DNA from: Rhynchospora pubera
Taxonomy: Eukaryota > Streptophyta > Magnoliopsida > Poales > Cyperaceae
NCBI GenBank assembly: GCA_028095005.1
Contig: CM051459.1
Coordinates: 274,555,229 to 274,619,228, forward strand
DNA: 64,000 nucleotides
Reading direction: 5' to 3'
Positions within the stretch are counted from its first letter, which is position 1. Each line of letters begins with the position of its first letter. The notes beneath the pieces were generated by a model. The model was not told the DNA's origin. It was given only the letters and a program-made list of their open reading frames with translations, and did not search any database. The position numbers and the translations under genes were made by a program. Below are positions 11,008 to 21,407 of the stretch, piece after piece.

Positions 11008-14000
11008 TAGAATGCCAGGGGGCTTAAAAAGGGGACTAAGAGAAATTTTTTGGCAAAGATGATAGAAAATAATAATTGTGATGTAATAGGGTTGCAGGAG
11101 ACAAAAAAACATTCCTTTTCTAGAAGATTTGTGTATTCTTTTATTCCTGCCAATTTTGATTTTGTGTTTCTACCAGCAGCGGGGACTACTGGAGGAGTGT
11201 TTTTAGCCTTCAATACTGATAAGTTTCAATTGAAAGGTTCTTTAATAGCCAATTTTATTGTGTCTGTAGTTTTACTTGATAGAAGAGATAATTTTGAGTT
11301 TGGTATGACTGTGGTTTATGGCCCTACAAAGTATAAGTATAAGAAACTCTTTTATGAGGAATTAATTGAGTTGAGATCTTGTTGGAAGGGGCCTTGGATA
11401 GTATTAGGTGATTTTAACTCTTTGAGATTTAGATTTGAAAAGAATGAAAGCCATTTTCATATTTCTGGGGCACAAAAATTTAATGAAATGATTGACACTC
11501 TAAATTTGATTGAATCCCCTTTGTCTGGACAAAAATATACCTGGTCCAGTATGAGAGACAAACCTTGTTTAGCTCTTTTAGATAGATATTTCTACTCTCA
11601 TGATTGGGATGAACACTATAATAGAAGTATGGTTATTGCCTTACTTAGGTACAAATCAGAACACTCTCCTCTTCTTTTTGATTGTAATGGTAATAGGTTT
11701 AGTGCTGAACAAATTTTTAGAATAGATAAAACTTGGTGTGATGATGAAGATTTCAAGAGATTATTACCTAAATGGTGGTCTCATGTTGATAACACTAATG
11801 ATTTAGCTAAACAGTGGAGTAAAAATTCAAAACAGTTGAGAAAAAAAATTAAAGGTTGGATTAAGAATTATTATGGTGAAATCAAAAGAAAGAAATCAGC
11901 TCATCTTAAGATAATAGATGAGATGAATAAAATCCAAGAAGATAGGAATTGGACAGATGAAGAATTATACACTATTAATGATCATTTGAGAGATTTAGAT
12001 GAAATTTATGATTCAGAACAGATCTATTGGCAACAAAGAAGTAGATTGAAATGGTTACTTGAAGGGGGTAATAACACAAAATACTTTCATAAGATAGCTA
12101 CTTTGAGACATCAGAAAAAATTGATTCTTGGATTAAATATTGATGATAGTTATACAAATAATCTGCAAGGGATAGAATCTCATATTGTTAACTTTTATGT
12201 GGATTTGTTTGGAGTGTCAGGTGATAAGTTTGCAGCTATGCATTCTTCCTTCTAGAAGGAGGAACTGAAACTCACAGATATAGAGAATCATAGACTTACA
12301 GAGTCTTTTCATGTTGATAAGATCAAGAAAGCTCTTTTTGATTCTGCAGCAGACAAAACACCAGGACCAGATGGTATGACTTTCTATTTTTTTTAGAAAA
12401 ATTGGGATTTGATTAAAACTGATGTGATACAGCTCTTTGAGGCCTTTTATGATGAAAGGTTAGATATTTCTAAACTCAATAGAGCAATTATCAATTTGAT
12501 CCCTAAGAAAAAGAATGCCATGGAGATAAAACATTATAGACCAATTAGTTTGATTAACTGCATTTACAAATGGGTCACAAAAGTGCTTACAAATAGATTG
12601 TCTCTAGTTATTGACAGATTGATAGATCAAACACAAGCAGCCTTTATTAAGGACAGATTTATCCTTGATAATGTTATATGCTTACATGAGATTTTACATT
12701 CTACAAAGAGATAAAAAACTGAAGGTGTAGTTTTAAAGATTGACCTTGAAAAGGCATATGATAGAGTGAATTGACAGTTTTTATGGGAAGTTCTGAAATC
12801 CATAGGCTTCCATGAGAAATGAGTGAGGCGGATAGAAAAATTACTAGTAGGAGGACATGTGTATATTAATATCAATGACAAATTATCTAGATATTTTGAG
12901 GTTAAAAGGAGTTTAAAACAAGGAGATCCCCTGTCTCCACTTCTTTTCAATCTTGTAGTAGATAGTCTTAATCAAATGATAAAAAAAGCTAGAGATAATG
13001 GTTTAATTAGAGGTTTAGGAGCTCCTATAGATGAGGGACACTCAATTATTAATATGCATTATGCTGATGATACAATTTTATCGTGTCAAGCAGATACAAC
13101 CATGATGCAAGTGCTCAGATGGATTTTTATTGGCTTTGAGGCTATTTTAGGTATGCGAATTAACTTTCATAAAAGTGACATGTATGCTCTAAATATAGAT
13201 GATGAGAGAGCTGAAGGGTTAGCAGCAATTTTTGGATGCAAAGTAGCAAAATTTCCTATTCTCTACTTAGGAATACCAATTCATTGGAAAATATTAGAAA
13301 ATATTCATTGGCAACCAATTATAGATAAGTTTCAGTCCAGATTGTAGAGTTGGCAAGGAAACTTTCTTTCTTATGGAGGAAAACTAGTCTTGATCCAAAG
13401 TGTGTTATCTTCTCTGGCTGTTTATATGATGTCTTTCTATCATATGCCTGTTGCCATTAAAAAAAACCTAGATCAAATAAGATGCAATTTCCTATGACAT
13501 GCTGGAGATAGAAAAAATATCATCTAGTAAATTGGGGGACAGTGTGTCATAGTCACAGTCAGGGAGGGATAGGAATCAAAGATCTGAGATGCGTGAATAT
13601 TTCTTTGCTGTGTAAATGGTATTGGAAATTTAGAGATCATAATTCTAAAGGGTGGTGGAAAAGCATATTGCAATACAAATATGGTGTTTTTGGTGAGGAT
13701 AAAGTTCAATATTTCTTTTGGAAAAAGATCATGAATTATGCTCAGATCATAGATATTCATAGTAGTTATGATGTAGGGAATGGTCTTTCTACCAAATTTT
13801 GATATGATAGCTGGTGCCAGGAGAATAACTTTAAAACTACTTTCCATTCTCTTTTCCAAATATGTACAAATCCTCATATTACAGTTGCACAGGCCTTGAG
13901 AGATGATATGAGATATCTCACTTTTAGAAGGCAGTTATCCATATCTCAACAAAGAGATTTTTGCATTTTGGAACAACAGATTTGTTGTCACAACTCTTCT

Positions 14001-14282
14001 CTCTCTTTACATTCTGATAAGATGAACTGGCATCAAGGGGCAAATGGGAAATATTTCACTAAGGAGATGTACAAATGGATTGAATTTAGGGGGATCCCTG
14101 TTAGTAATAAGGATAACATTTGGAACCACAAAATTCCTAACAAGATAAAGATGTTTTTATGGATTTTGAGTTAAAAGAAAAATTCTAACTAGGGATAACC
14201 TGGTGCTAAGAGGATGGGAGGGTAATCTACAGTGTGTTTATTGCCCCTGTCTTGAAACTATAGATCATTTGTGATATAGTCA
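11008..14282 (+). pseudogene. LINE ORF2: endonuclease-reverse transcriptase pseudogene
   Basis: The endonuclease domain is readable from about 11050: GLQETK, VVYGP, then the catalytic WIVLGDFN motif and LLDRYFYS and SEHSPLL near its end. The reverse transcriptase follows: KTPGPDGM, IPKKKNAMEIKHYRPISL, LKIDLEKAYDRVN, LKQGDPLSPLLFNLV and the catalytic MHYADDTI at about 13060, then the ILYLGIPI connection. In-frame stops occur at 12253 (TAG), about 12394 (TAG), 12712 (TAA), 12772 (TGA), 12820 (TGA), 13345 (TAG), about 13495 (TGA), about 13800 (TGA), about 14172 (TAA) and about 14270 (TGA). A 1-nt frameshift in an A-run near 13513 moves the rest to another frame. Most TGA stops sit where related LINEs have Trp, which points to G-to-A (C-to-T on the opposite strand) decay. 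The catalytic FADD-box residues are still intact (here YADD). Confidence 0.92.
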
Positions 14283-14815
14283 GATTAGAATACGAGCCCA
14301 GTAGCTACGAAAAGCCTCATTTAAGACCCAAATACAGGGGAAGACCAGGAAAGATCGCACAAAGAGATCCTTCTTGGGGCCCCTAAAAGAAAGAAGGTCG
14401 AAAGCTACTATGTCTAGGATGGTCCCAGAGCCGTTACGCTTAAGGTGGGCCCAGAGTCAGGAACCGTTAGAAAGGATTCTCCCCTGTGGGCCCTCTCGGA
14501 AAAACGATTTCTAAGGACAAACGGTCCTCAATATCTGTCCTGGGATGCTCTGTGACATTCCTATGGTGGCTGCTAAGGAAGTCTCGACATAACCTCGCAC
14601 AAACAAGCTTTGGTCGGAACCCAGGAGGAGGCAGGGCGAGGTTAAGAGAGGTTTCAGCGACCTTCATATCGCAATCAAGAAGGAAAGATGGTGTCACGGG
14701 AGGGCCACAAAAGATCCGATGCAGTGGCATCTGATGACTATAAATAAGCACCCCCCTCCATGAGGAAGGGGGGATTAGACTTTTGTAAAAGAAAGAAACT
14801 TATGTACTAAGCACC
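14283..14815. mobile_element. GC-rich insertion in the LINE, possible solo LTR
   Basis: The LINE reading (…PCLETIDHL, then W-E-W-L-Y after about 14830) is interrupted by ~540 bp. The inserted block is much more GC-rich than its host and lacks coding frames. Near its 3' side it has a good TATA box, TATAAATA at 14739-14746, followed by a CT/GA-rich leader. This resembles an LTR with its promoter. I could not find convincing TG...CA ends or a 5-bp TSD, so both boundaries are approximate and solo LTR is a guess. Confidence 0.45.
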
Positions 14816-15465
14816 ATGATAAACAAACTAATTTGGGAATGGCTTTATAAGATAATTGATGTTTCAGATGAACCACATTGTTTAAAAGATTTTATTTTTA
14901 CTGCTGATCGGTTGCAATGCAAGCAAGCATTTATATATTACTGTGTAGCTATTTTATGGATATTGTGGAAAAATAGAAATGAGTGATGTTTTCAAGATGT
15001 TAAACCTCATACTCATATGCAAAGTATTTCAGCTGTTAAAAGAATCTTGAATTACTGGTCAGGGCTTTGGAAGACAGATATCAGAAAGGAGGTATGGAAC
15101 TTGTGGCCAGAGGAGCATCTACCAGCTCAGCTTGAAGATGGAGTTCCAAGAGGAATGGAGTTTGCAGAGAGGGGCAGCATTATGATACATGTTAATTAGA
15201 TGTGATTTATTTTTGTTATTTCAAACAGATAATTTGTCTTTGTGCTATAATAATGGGTTGATGCTTTGGTATTATGAGAGATGGAGTGATAGATAATATT
15301 GGGGGCATTGGTATCAGTTTGTTTGGTACCGGTGCCGGGTCTTTTGTTTTTTGATACAAGACTTTTTGTTGTAATAACGTTGCTTTTTCAGTCAATGAAA
15401 AAGTGGTGCCGTGGTGGGGTGTTTCCCACTTGTTTCAAAAAAAAAAAAATATCTCTCTCACGACG

Positions 15466-16482
15466 ACGTGCTCATTTTTTAGTGCAAAATGCATGAGACC
15501 ACCGCTCGATCGGCTCCAGCAAACAGAATGAATGATTGGTACTTGTCAATGAATCATTGAATCGGCATGTACATGTCCAATAGAACCGGGCCTCGCGCTA
15601 TCGAGACCATGTGCTCATGTTCTCGGTACATGGGTCATGGAGCAATGGTCATTTATAAGCTCATGAAATTTTCTTTTGGGACGACAATTGCGCTCTGTTA
15701 AAATAATTTGTCATAACGAAACACACATCAATTATTACGTGTCTAACATATATGTCTAACATATATTGGCATGAAGACTGTTCAAGTTGGATTATTAACT
15801 GATATATTAGTATGAAGGCATTTTCTTTTTCTTTTTTTTTCTGTTTAGATTACAAAATCTTACTAAGATTATAGTGGTTATTAATTAGGATTTAATTGTT
15901 CTGTTTAATTAGATGGTCAATTCTAATGTGCACGTACAAAATCAGTATAAAGCACATTATTGGTTTATAGATGTGAATGGGAAATTGGGAATTAATGATC
16001 AAGTTATTAGCTAGCTAACATGCCAATTGCGGTCAAGTGATTATACGTACGTGCTACCCACTAACAGTCTCAACATCATGACTAAATGTGAAATTCAATT
16101 ACTTAATATCCCACCACCCTTCCTCTTATCAAGTCATATCACCATCCTAATTCAGCGCAATCAAAGGATCAGCTCTTTTGATCATTTAATAAATTGTCAC
16201 TCTGTTGACTGTTGGGGCTTAAACTTTATAGTCTTTCATGATGCGGTTTGCACTGTTGATATCTATGCTTACAATTACTGTCTCTGGGCCAATACATTTT
16301 ACATATGACTATATGAGAGCTTTATAATGTAACAAAAGATCTAGACTTGCGGACATTCCATACGAATACTTTCAAAGTATTGACCATGCACCACTTGTTC
16401 TGATCATGCATGCATACCGGTCCGTTAAATTCTTGAATTAATTCCCTACACAAAAACAAATCAAAGAAGAACACAAGCCTAA
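15466..16482. other. Intergenic, upstream of GT31 gene 3
   Basis: No gene was recognised. Near the gene it holds a W-box core TTGACC at about 16380 and the RY-type repeat CATGCATGCAT at about 16404, both plausible regulatory motifs upstream of the GT31 start at 16483. No clear TATA box was identified. A short frame at 16027-16308 has no domain and is not called. Confidence 0.5.
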
Positions 16483-17415
16483 ATGTCAACCATGAAAGGA
16501 TGTTGCCAGACAAAGGCGTTCGCCGGTGCCCCTTGTGGCACGCCAGTTCTCATCGTTATCCTACCTCTTGCTTTACTATGCACACTTTTTCTCTTTTCAT
16601 CCCCAAATCATTTCCAATTCTCATTCTTCTCCAACTGCCAGCCTAACGAAGTCTCTGACGCATCGCTGGACAAGTCAGAACCTGACTTCAGGCTCTTAAT
16701 CGGTATCCTCACAATCCCCAACAGCTACAAGCAGCGCCACCTTCTGCGCATGATCTATGACTTGCAACGGCCATTTCCCCGAGCACAAGTTGATGTACGG
16801 TTTGTGTTTTGCAACCTCACCACAGACGAACAAAGGGAATTCATTGCACTCGAGATCCTCGCACACAATGATATCATAATCCTGAACTGCAAGGAGAACA
16901 TGAACGAGGGCAAGACGTATAAATACTTCTCCAGCCTTCCTCAGATGTTCGAGGGAGAAGATAAGCCGTACGACTACGTAATGAAGACTGACGATGACAC
17001 TTATCTCCACTTCCATAATTTCCTAGAGTCATTAAGGGGAAAACCCAAAGAAGATATGTACTGGGGTAGCGGGATGCCAATGCTAGACCAAGACTTCCCT
17101 CCATTCATGGTCGGGACGGGCTATATATTGTCGTGGGACCTGATTGAGTGGATTGCGACATCGGATATCCCAAGGAACGATCCAGCAGGACCTGAAGATA
17201 TCTACACCGGGATGTGGCTTGATAAGGCGGGGAAGGGTCTCAATCGGTACAACATGGGACCGACGGTTTATAACTTCAACGGCACAGAAGCAAAAGATTT
17301 CTTGCCTGAAACAATTGCCGTGCATTCGCTTAAGAATGATTTCATGTGGGCAACCACACTTAAGCATTTCAATGCTACTGCCACGATTAAGCCCTCCATC
17401 CTTTATCATATTTGA
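16483..17415 (+). CDS. GT31 family glycosyltransferase (gene 3 of 4), intact, intronless
   Basis: A 310-aa type II membrane protein of the Galactosyl_T family. Residues ~20-40 are the hydrophobic signal anchor and the catalytic domain runs from about residue 67 (FRLLIGILTIPN). Motifs are RFVFCNLT (106-113), DDD at 170-172 in MKTDDDTYL, YWGSGMP, VGTGYILSWDL, the acidic PEDIYTGMWL and terminal LYHI. Expected location is the Golgi membrane with a lumenal catalytic domain; substrate unknown. Two in-frame ATGs (codons 1 and 4) precede the anchor, and the first is taken as start. It is more diverged from gene 2 than gene 1 is. Like gene 2 it has no intron at the position where gene 4 has one. Confidence 0.93.
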   Translation: MSTMKGCCQTKAFAGAPCGTPVLIVILPLALLCTLFLFSSPNHFQFSFFSNCQPNEVSDASLDKSEPDFRLLIGILTIPNSYKQRHLLRMIYDLQRPFPRAQVDVRFVFCNLTTDEQREFIALEILAHNDIIILNCKENMNEGKTYKYFSSLPQMFEGEDKPYDYVMKTDDDTYLHFHNFLESLRGKPKEDMYWGSGMPMLDQDFPPFMVGTGYILSWDLIEWIATSDIPRNDPAGPEDIYTGMWLDKAGKGLNRYNMGPTVYNFNGTEAKDFLPETIAVHSLKNDFMWATTLKHFNATATIKPSILYHI

Positions 17416-19179
17416 TTTGATGTACTTTTGATTAGCTTAGACTTGATTAAAATTGGCTTGTTGATTTCTCAAAATAAAATACTTAATTATAATTAGCTTT
17501 TTTTTCATTCTTTAATTCGTTCCTGATTCTATTAGTTTGTACTATTGTTCCGCAAATTAAAATATAAATGAATTTGTTAGTTTGTGTATTCTGATACTTC
17601 ATCATTCTCCTATATATGAGACTATGAATACATATATTGGTATATAGAAAAATTGGCGTGTGCTTCGGTTTAATTATCGTTTTCTTAATGTTTCATAATA
17701 CATATTTTCTTACATGTCAATGTTTACTTTTACGGTACGATCGAGAGAAGGGAATGAAATATGAACCTAGTTCAATTAATGATATGTGGTAATAAATCAT
17801 TAATTGAATCTAGTTCTAAACTTTGTGCATTACCACACACTATACTTTCTGGTTAACACAGAAAAAAATGATCAGAACTACAATAATTGAACCTAGTTCA
17901 ATATTTACTTCCGGCAAATTATGAAAAAGGATGTTTAGCGTAGTATGAATGACTTGAATCTCATCTGATGAATATATAGTTATATACAGAGGACCATTTA
18001 CATTGATTTGCCGTGTATAACAGTGGTTGTCAGAAATGAAAAAGTAGCAAAGTAGGTTGCCCGGCCCGGATACGTGTCGCTCCCCGGCCCATAAACGCTT
18101 TAAGTTTTGAACTGATTTCGATTCCTTTTATTTTGGGTCTTGGTTGTCCTACAAGAATACAAGTATCCTATGTACTCATGTTATTATTTATCACCCCTGT
18201 TAATGACTAAAATACAAGTTCATTACTTGTGAAATTGATAACTTTGCAACATTTATTTATTTTTCAACAATTGCACCAGCGAAGGTCATCTCTCGACCAC
18301 CACATATTCATTATTATGGAGAAACACAATTAATTAAGCCAAAACTTTATGTCCCCTCAAAGCTTTGAGCCCCTTGACATTTTTTTTTGTTAATTTTCAG
18401 CTTCAAAATTGTGGATTCCACTCATAATTTAAAGATAAATTAAAAAGAGGCTCTACATTATCTGCAAAAAAGGATATTTTGGTGCACCAAGAGAGTGGCA
18501 AATTAATCTCATCTTCGGTATATGTTGGTTATAGAGATATGAGAGATGATACATAATTTTAATTATATTAATATGTTACTACATTATTCTTAATGATCTG
18601 TTTAGTATATATCTAATACTGACGGTTGGTGTCACCGATTCTTTACTAATGCAGGGTTTTGTGAAAGAATTAAGCTAAGAATACTGATGTCTTTTATCAA
18701 CTGTGCACTATGTAGGGTTCTACTTCTACAGATAATGGTCGATTAATTGGGCATTTCTTTTAAAGTAAAAATCGAACCTATGGCCCAATTACTAACATCA
18801 ACCCGCACCACAGAAGTGCTTTTAGCCCACCGAGAAAAACGTTTGGAATTTTGAATAGCCAAACTTTTATGCAATATTAGTACTAAACAAAAGCTTTCAG
18901 TTTTCTTTCTTCCTGTTGTTGCAATCACAACATCTTGTAAATATCATGAACGATAAGTTTCGAAAAGAAAATTCCACACTAACCTACGTATAAAGCTTAC
19001 ACATGACACATTAATTAAATTATGAGATTTAATTTGGACTATAGACATGAACCTTTGATGCTCTTTCAAGTTTCACAAGTCCCTAAAACCAAAGCAAAAG
19101 AAGAAAAGACAAAGTTGACCTCCAAAGGTTGACATTTCAGAAAGGCTAAAAAAAGAGACAGAAAATTTATTTTTTTTTT
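17416..19179. other. Intergenic between convergent GT31 genes 3 and 4
   Basis: No gene was recognised. It contains a small imperfect hairpin at 17763-17816 built from GAACCTAGTTCAATTAATGA and its inverse, with a third copy of GAACCTAGTTCAAT at about 17888. TTGACC and TTGACA cores lie at about 19117 and 19128. The minus-strand frame 18743-18928 has no recognisable domain. Confidence 0.5.
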
Positions 19180-20324
19180 CTATGGCAAATGATATAGTTT
19201 TGAGGGTTTCAAACCGTCTGTCACGTTGAAATACTTGAGAGTTTTCACCCACCTAAGATTATCTTTCAATTTGTGTATCGCCACCGTATCTGGTATAAAC
19301 TCATGACGGTAGCACAAGTGTGGTGGTTGGAAATAGTCATACATTGCTGGTGTAGCATCATACATGTGCACTGCCTTTCCACCATCCCTGAACCATTTGC
19401 CAGTGATCAGATCTTCTGGTCCTGTGTGGTGGCTCCGGGCCACATCTGATGTGGAAATCCACTGAACCAGGTCCCATGAGACCACATAGCCCATGCCGGA
19501 CATGTAGTGATCAGCTTTTGTGCCAAAGCATGGTGTCATCAGCCCGAAGTAAAGGCTTTCCCTTGGTAGTCTCTTTAGTGTATCAACAAGGTTGTTTAGG
19601 CGTAGGTACGTGTCGTCGTCTGTTTTCATCACATAGTCATACGGCTCATCTGAATTTTAGTAAAGTTAAATGAATGAAACAACTTATATTACTTTCCAAA
19701 TCATTTTTACAAAATTAAAGAGAAAGTACAAAAGGGGAGCCTAGTAGATCATCAGCATTTGTGGTTTTTAAGTTTAACAGTAGATTATCCACTCACTTCT
19801 TAACTATAAAAAATAGTTCCATATTTTCTGTAGTCAGAAGGGCGCTAAAATAGATTAAGCTTACCATCAAATATCTTGGGAAGGCTGGAGAAGTAGGTGT
19901 AAGTTTTCCCACCATCCATATTCTCAGCACAATCAAGAATTATAATATCGTTATATCTCATAATCTCCAAGGCAACGAGAACAATATCTTCCTCCTTGGT
20001 CACGTTGCAAAACACGAACTTGACATCTACATGCCCCGAGTGCTCAGGCTGGAATCCATATGCTAGTCGAACCAGGTTGCGCCGCTCATAATTGCCGGGA
20101 AGTGTCAACACGCCAATTAGTAACCGGATATCAGGCTTGACTTTAACTCGTTCAGTAAAATCAGCATATGGGGCTGATGTGGTACAATCTGACGTGGCTG
20201 CTTGTAGTTTTGATTCATTCGGGTACACAATTAAGGTTATAAGAATGAAGATTATGAGAGGAAGGAGGATGATCGAGATGGTGGATGTGGATGGCTTAGG
20301 ATAGGAGGCATGCTTCGTGACCAT
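19180..20324 (-). CDS. GT31 family glycosyltransferase (gene 4 of 4), two exons, inverted
   Basis: Model: complement of join(19180..19649, 19865..20324), 309 aa. Exon 1 ends at GATG before a GTAAGC donor and exon 2 follows a TTCAG acceptor. The join restores KIFDDEPYDYVMKTDDDTY, with the intron (215 bp) splitting Asp154 just before the DxD motif (D164-D166). The signal anchor spans residues ~16-34 (SIILLPLIIFILITLIV). The Galactosyl_T domain holds IRLLIGVLTLPGNYERR, KFVFCNVT, the MGYVVSWDLVQW block, PEDLITGKW and a terminal KLYHLP. It is the most divergent of the four, with a C-terminal half rich in His and Tyr (YDYFQPPHLCYRHEF). A Golgi type II glycosyltransferase is expected; substrate unknown. 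It is transcribed towards gene 3. The loss or gain of this intron separates it from genes 2 and 3. Confidence 0.9.
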
Positions 20325-21407
20325 GTTTTCTATGGTTGCCTTTCTGTGGAGAAACTATATGTGCAGAAAGAAATGGGTAGTAACTAAGTAGAGTATGAAA
20401 TTAGTAGCATTATTTAACTTCTGTACTTTTTTTTTATTGAATAAAATAAGCAATAAGAGAGAGTTGAGTTTCAACGTTGGATAATTGCGATCTAAGCAAA
20501 GATGCATGTTGTTGACTTGTGAGAGCTTTCCCCGGCTGGTTTAGGGAGCAAGTAAAGGCTCTGTAAAGTCTCGTTTTAACAGGATTATATTATATTGTTA
20601 ACAAGATAATTGTTTGGGTGGTTTTCTATACTATATATCTATACTTCTATACGAATTAAAAACGCACGGAACGTAGAAGTGTTACATGCTAAGTCTAGCG
20701 TGTAAACAGATATTTCTAGATCGATTTGATCTGTAGTTAAATATTAATCGTCATATGAAATAACAATATATTTTAATTTTTCGTCTAATAAAAAATAAAT
20801 TAAATAATATATCTATTTGTATCGATATTAAATTAAGTAATATATTTTTATTATCTAATATTATTTTATTTTTTTATTTGCGCACGTATACGAGGGCATC
20901 TAAATTTATAAATTTATAAAACAATAAAACGGAACAGCTGACCGGTTCGACCTCGGACCGGACCATCCGTTTTTAAAATATTTGGTGCGGTTTTTTTTTT
21001 CCGTTTAATCCAGAATTCGGTTCCGTACCCTAGCTCCGCTTCCGTCCTAAACCCAAGCGGCCAAACCCCACTTTCCAACTTCCAAGTACAAACCGCCGGC
21101 CGCCCTGACTTCGCCTCTCGCTCTCTTTGACTCTTTCCTGGCTTCCGAGTTCTCAAACCCATCCTGGCCTGGGTTCTCAGTCCTTTGCTCTCTATATATA
21201 TGGATTATTTGTCGCACAAGGTATAGAGAGATCAAACAGGTCCGCACTGCGTGTCTCTACTGTTGCGCCGTCTTCTTTACTGGTGCACCACCTCTCGCTC
21301 TCTCTCTCTTCACGCTTAATCGGTATCCACTAACAACAATGCAATTAGGCAGTCATTGCTAGTACACAAGGGAGAAAGGAATTGTTTCGAGGTGATTACA
21401 AGTAAAG
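20325..21407. promoter_or_regulatory. Divergent intergenic region between GT31 gene 4 and the DEAH helicase
   Basis: Presumed 5' regions of two divergently transcribed genes. The GT31 side carries a TTGACT W-box core at about 20512. The helicase side (20930-21400) becomes GC- and CT-rich (TCTCTCGCTCTCTCTCTCTT), typical of a plant 5' leader. Small frames here (20914-21162, 21127-21333) look like chance readings of the leader. No TATA box was identified with confidence. Confidence 0.45.

Larger units (their letters stand above)
10443..15451 (+). mobile_element. L1-type LINE, 5'-truncated and decayed, with 14-bp TSD
   Basis: A non-LTR retrotransposon bounded by perfect 14-bp target-site duplications, TCTCTCTCACGACG at 10429-10442 and 15452-15465. 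A poly-A tail at about 15437-15449 directly precedes the right copy, the hallmark of target-primed reverse transcription. Order: C-terminal part of ORF1, then ORF2 with AP endonuclease, reverse transcriptase and a C-terminal zf-RVT-like region. Only the tail of ORF1 is present right after the left TSD, so the copy was 5'-truncated on insertion. A GC-rich block (about 14283-14815) later split the ORF2 end. Several in-frame stops and one frameshift make it dead. The ends are defined to the base by the TSD. Confidence 0.93.

Noticed and set aside
10675..11112. 145-codon minus-strand frame opposite the LINE
   Set aside because: Antisense shadow of the LINE coding strand with no recognisable domain.
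14467..14751. Two ~90-codon frames on opposite strands in the GC-rich LINE insertion
   Set aside because: Open frames expected from GC-rich DNA; no known domain and they overlap the TATA-bearing region.
16696..17409. Antisense and +1 frames of 76-108 codons over GT31 gene 3
   Set aside because: Shadows of the real GT31 frame caused by its more balanced base composition.
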